Notes under the pieces: generated by a model
Told to the model about the DNA's origin: nothing
Databases searched by the model: none
What the model saw: only the letters and a program-made list of their open reading frames with translations
Translations under genes and position numbers: made by a program
Part shown: one piece after another, positions 4,640 through 6,556 of the stretch
Layout of the letters: each line of letters begins with the position of its first letter
How positions within the stretch are numbered: the first letter of the stretch is position 1
Source of the DNA: an uncultured bacterium
Lineage (GTDB): Bacteria > Cyanobacteriota > Vampirovibrionia > Gastranaerophilales > Gastranaerophilaceae
Reading direction: 5' to 3'
DNA: 6,556 nucleotides
Assembly: GCA_900314375.1 (NCBI GenBank)
Contig: OMVC01000092.1
Span: 1 to 6,556 of the forward strand

Positions 4640-6181
4640 ATGGTAAACAGAGTTCAAACAGCAACAGGTATTGGCTTAAATGCATATAAAATTTGGGTAG
4701 AAACAGATGTAATAAATTCTCTGCCCGCATTTTCTATTGTGGGATTGCCTGATACTGCGGTTAATGAAGCGCGTGACAGGGTAAAATCAGCTATTAAAAA
4801 TTCCAATTTTACGTTTCCATCCCGCAAAGTCGTAATAAATCTTGCGCCTGCTGATATAAAAAAGAACGGTACAGGGTTTGATTTGCCTATTGCAATAGGG
4901 ATTCTGATTGAAGAAGAAGTTTTAACACAAGAACAAGTAAACGATTATGCATTTATCGGAGAATTGGCGCTGGATGGCTTAATAAGACCAATTGCAGGGA
5001 TGTTGCCGTTGGTTTTGGGATTAAAAGAGGCAGGAGTAAAAAATGTAATTGTGCCTGCCGAAAATGCAAAAGAAGCTGCTTTAATTGAAGGTATAAATGT
5101 CTACGGAGCAAATTATTTAGGCGATGTTATTTCTCATTTTACGGACGCACCGTTAAAAATAACAAAGGTTAATGCAAGTGAATACTTGGAATCAAAATTA
5201 AAAGAAGATTTTATAAATGATTTTCGCGAAGTAAAGGGACAGCAAAAAGCGAAGAAAGCATTGGAAATTGCGGCAGCAGGCGGACATAATATCCTTATGA
5301 CAGGTTCTCCCGGTTCAGGTAAAACCATGATGGCAAAGTGTTTTCCGTCAATACTTCCACCGTTGGAAATGGAGGAAGCGCTTGAACTTACGAAAATATA
5401 CAGCGTATCGGGTTTATTGCAATCCGATGAACCGTTAGTAACCCAAAGACCTTTTAGAGCCGTTCACCATACCGCTTCTGCAAACGGAATAATAGGCGGG
5501 GGCAGTAACCCAAAACCCGGTGAAATAACACTTGCACATCGAGGAGTTTTATTTTTAGATGAGATGGTAGAATTTCCGAGAGCTGTATTGGAAGTTTTAA
5601 GGCAACCTTTAGAAGACGGCGAAATAGTTATTTCAAGGGCGACACATTCTGTTAAATATCCCGCTAAATTCATTTTACTTGGCGCAATGAATCCTTGCCC
5701 TTGCGGATTTTTAGGTGATAAAGAAAAACAATGCACTTGCTCTGATTTTCAAATAAGCAGATATTTATCAAAACTGTCAGGCCCATTGTTAGACAGAATA
5801 GATTTACAAGTGGATGTCCCGCGTCTTACTCCGTCTGAATTGATGAATTATAACAAAGCTGAAGAAGATTCTGCAACTATCAGGCAACGAGTGTTAAAAG
5901 CCAGAAAAATACAACTTGAGAGGTATAAAAACGAAGGTATTTTAACAAATTCCGAATTAACACCAAAACTTATCAAAAAATATTGCCAAACCGATGAACA
6001 ATCGCAAGAACTTTTAAAAAACGCTATTGTAAAATACCAATTATCAGGCAGAAGATACGACAGAATATTAAAACTGGCAAGAACCATTGCTGATTTGGAC
6101 GGTAGCGAAAATATAGGGCAAATACACCTTATGCAGGCACTTCAATACCGAATGATAAATCTTGAAAGCTACGGGAAATAG
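4640..6181 (+). CDS. comM: YifB/ComM family Mg-chelatase-like AAA+ ATPase
   Basis: A 513-residue protein from the ATG at 4640, normal for ComM/YifB. ComM is a AAA+ helicase that drives branch migration during integration of taken-up DNA in natural transformation. The N-terminal domain (about 1-170) has the Lon-protease-like fold (MVNRVQTATGIGL, VGLPDTAVNEARDRV, INLAPADIKK) but is not expected to be proteolytic. The AAA+ core follows: DFREVKGQQKAKKALEIAAAG, Walker A TGSPGSGKT (221-229), Walker B VLFLDE (303-308), a Cys cluster NPCPCG (351-356) and CTC (365-367) often seen in the family, and GPLLDRIDLQVDVP (381-394). The C-terminal domain ends with LSGRRYDRILKLARTIADL (468-486). The frame is open back to a TTG at 4610, which would add 10 residues. 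The ATG at 4640 is preferred because it gives the family N-terminus and the likely promoter lies between the two. There is no Shine-Dalgarno. The gene is single and divergent from the M16 gene. Confidence 0.95.
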   Translation: MVNRVQTATGIGLNAYKIWVETDVINSLPAFSIVGLPDTAVNEARDRVKSAIKNSNFTFPSRKVVINLAPADIKKNGTGFDLPIAIGILIEEEVLTQEQVNDYAFIGELALDGLIRPIAGMLPLVLGLKEAGVKNVIVPAENAKEAALIEGINVYGANYLGDVISHFTDAPLKITKVNASEYLESKLKEDFINDFREVKGQQKAKKALEIAAAGGHNILMTGSPGSGKTMMAKCFPSILPPLEMEEALELTKIYSVSGLLQSDEPLVTQRPFRAVHHTASANGIIGGGSNPKPGEITLAHRGVLFLDEMVEFPRAVLEVLRQPLEDGEIVISRATHSVKYPAKFILLGAMNPCPCGFLGDKEKQCTCSDFQISRYLSKLSGPLLDRIDLQVDVPRLTPSELMNYNKAEEDSATIRQRVLKARKIQLERYKNEGILTNSELTPKLIKKYCQTDEQSQELLKNAIVKYQLSGRRYDRILKLARTIADLDGSENIGQIHLMQALQYRMINLESYGK

Positions 6182-6392
6182 AAATTAGAGGCATAGATGC
6201 GCAGAGGCATAATCTTGTTTATAACTGAAGCTTTGGAAACATGAAGGCAAGCGAACAGCCTATTATCAAAATACAAAATTTTCACGCGCCACTTGAGGGA
6301 AATTTAAATAACGATACAAATTTCCACTCACAGTTTTATATTAACGTAAAGCTTAAGACTTACACAATCTCATTAATGATTTTGCACAAAAT
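6182..6392. other. Gene-poor spacer downstream of comM
   Basis: No recognisable gene. A direct repeat AGAGGCATA occurs at 6187-6195 and 6203-6211, 16 bp apart. A 54-codon frame runs from an ATG at 6241 to a stop at 6405, but it has no ribosome binding site and ends inside the terminator hairpin, so it is probably not coding. The stretch is likely the 3' untranslated region of comM up to the shared terminator. Confidence 0.5.
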
Positions 6393-6421
6393 AAAAGCCT
6401 GTTAATTATTAACAGACTTTT
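6393..6421. terminator. Bidirectional terminator between comM and the GGGtGRT gene
   Basis: CTGTTAA (6399-6405) pairs with TTAACAG (6409-6415) around a TTA loop. Past one C-A mismatch, the stem extends with AAAAG (6393-6397) and CTTTT (6417-6421). T-rich tails follow on both strands: TTTTATTTATTATTT on plus, TTTTATTTT on minus. It lies 27 nt past the stop codon of the minus-strand GGGtGRT gene and can also end comM transcripts. The stem is AT-rich and only moderately strong. Confidence 0.7.
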
Positions 6422-6448
6422 ATTTATTATTTGAATAAAATTTTAAAA

Positions 6449-6556
6449 CTATTTATTCATAGCTTGAGCTACTGCAACTGCGCATGCAACTGTTGCTCCA
6501 ACCATAGGGTTGTTACCCATACCGATAACGCCCATCATTTCAACGTGAGCAGGAAC
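6449..6556 (-). CDS. GGGtGRT family protein, C-terminal fragment (runs off window)
   Basis: The last 35 residues of a minus-strand gene are present, ending in a TAG stop at 6451-6449. They read VPAHVEMMGVIGMGNN, PMVGATVACAVAVAQAMNK. This matches my recollection of the C-terminus of the GGGtGRT protein family, with the characteristic PAHVEMMG(L/V)IGMGNNPMVGATVAVAVA. Full-length members are about 330 residues, so roughly nine tenths of the gene lies beyond the right edge, including the GGGTGRT motif that names the family. The family's biochemical function is not established. The fragment is too short to judge integrity, start or regulation; its terminator is at 6393-6421. Family assignment rests on this short but very conserved stretch. 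Confidence 0.8.
   Translation of the reverse strand, partial: VPAHVEMMGVIGMGNNPMVGATVACAVAVAQAMNK

Noticed and set aside
5134..6087. Minus-strand frames inside comM (5134-5328, 5464-5736, 5848-6087)
   Set aside because: All lie opposite conserved ComM motifs such as Walker A and the C-terminal domain, and encode no recognisable protein.
6241..6405. 54-codon small protein gene
   Set aside because: There is no ribosome binding site, no recognisable sequence feature, and the frame ends within a terminator hairpin.

Overview
The window is AT-rich, with standard bacterial genes and start signals. The best guess at a source is a gut-type Gastranaerophilales (Vampirovibrionia/Melainabacteria) genome. 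That rests on the style of the prepilin-like protein (an SGFTLAEVLITLSIIGV-type N-terminus and Cys-containing C-terminus), the GGGtGRT-family gene at the right edge, and the low GC. It is an inference from recollection of the lineage, not a computed placement.

Left part (1-735): a small DUF559 (Vsr-like, PD-(D/E)XK-type) nuclease gene is tightly enclosed by GC-rich repeats. A reverse-complement copy lies on its left (about 6-55). On its right a decaying tandem array of about four 47-50 bp units (433-620) begins inside the stop codon. Most units contain a C-rich/G-rich hairpin. The whole looks like a small selfish or repeat-propagating element, and it is the most unusual thing in the window. 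A terminator hairpin for the next gene follows at 664-692.

Middle part (736-3328): two minus-strand monocistronic genes come first, a type IV prepilin-like/pseudopilin protein and the nucleoid protein HU. Each has a clear promoter with an extended -10, and each has a candidate terminator. Then come two plus-strand genes, an unrecognised 179-residue hydrophilic protein and an OmpH/Skp-like periplasmic chaperone, separated by a strong terminator.

Right part (3334-6556): a minus-strand M16 peptidase-family protein has lost its zinc motif. It is divergent from a plus-strand comM (YifB/Mg-chelatase-like AAA+ ATPase), and their two promoters overlap at the -35 elements. A gene-poor spacer with a bidirectional terminator follows. 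The last 108 bases are the C-terminus of a minus-strand GGGtGRT-family protein that runs off the window.

Most genes are housekeeping or envelope functions and appear to be transcribed singly; there is no clear multigene operon. ComM (recombination during DNA uptake) and the prepilin-like protein (type IV pilus or type II secretion machinery) could both bear on competence, but they are not linked in an operon. DUF559 and comM also share a notable feature: an extended -10 element lies so close to the ATG that their mRNAs should be leaderless or nearly so.
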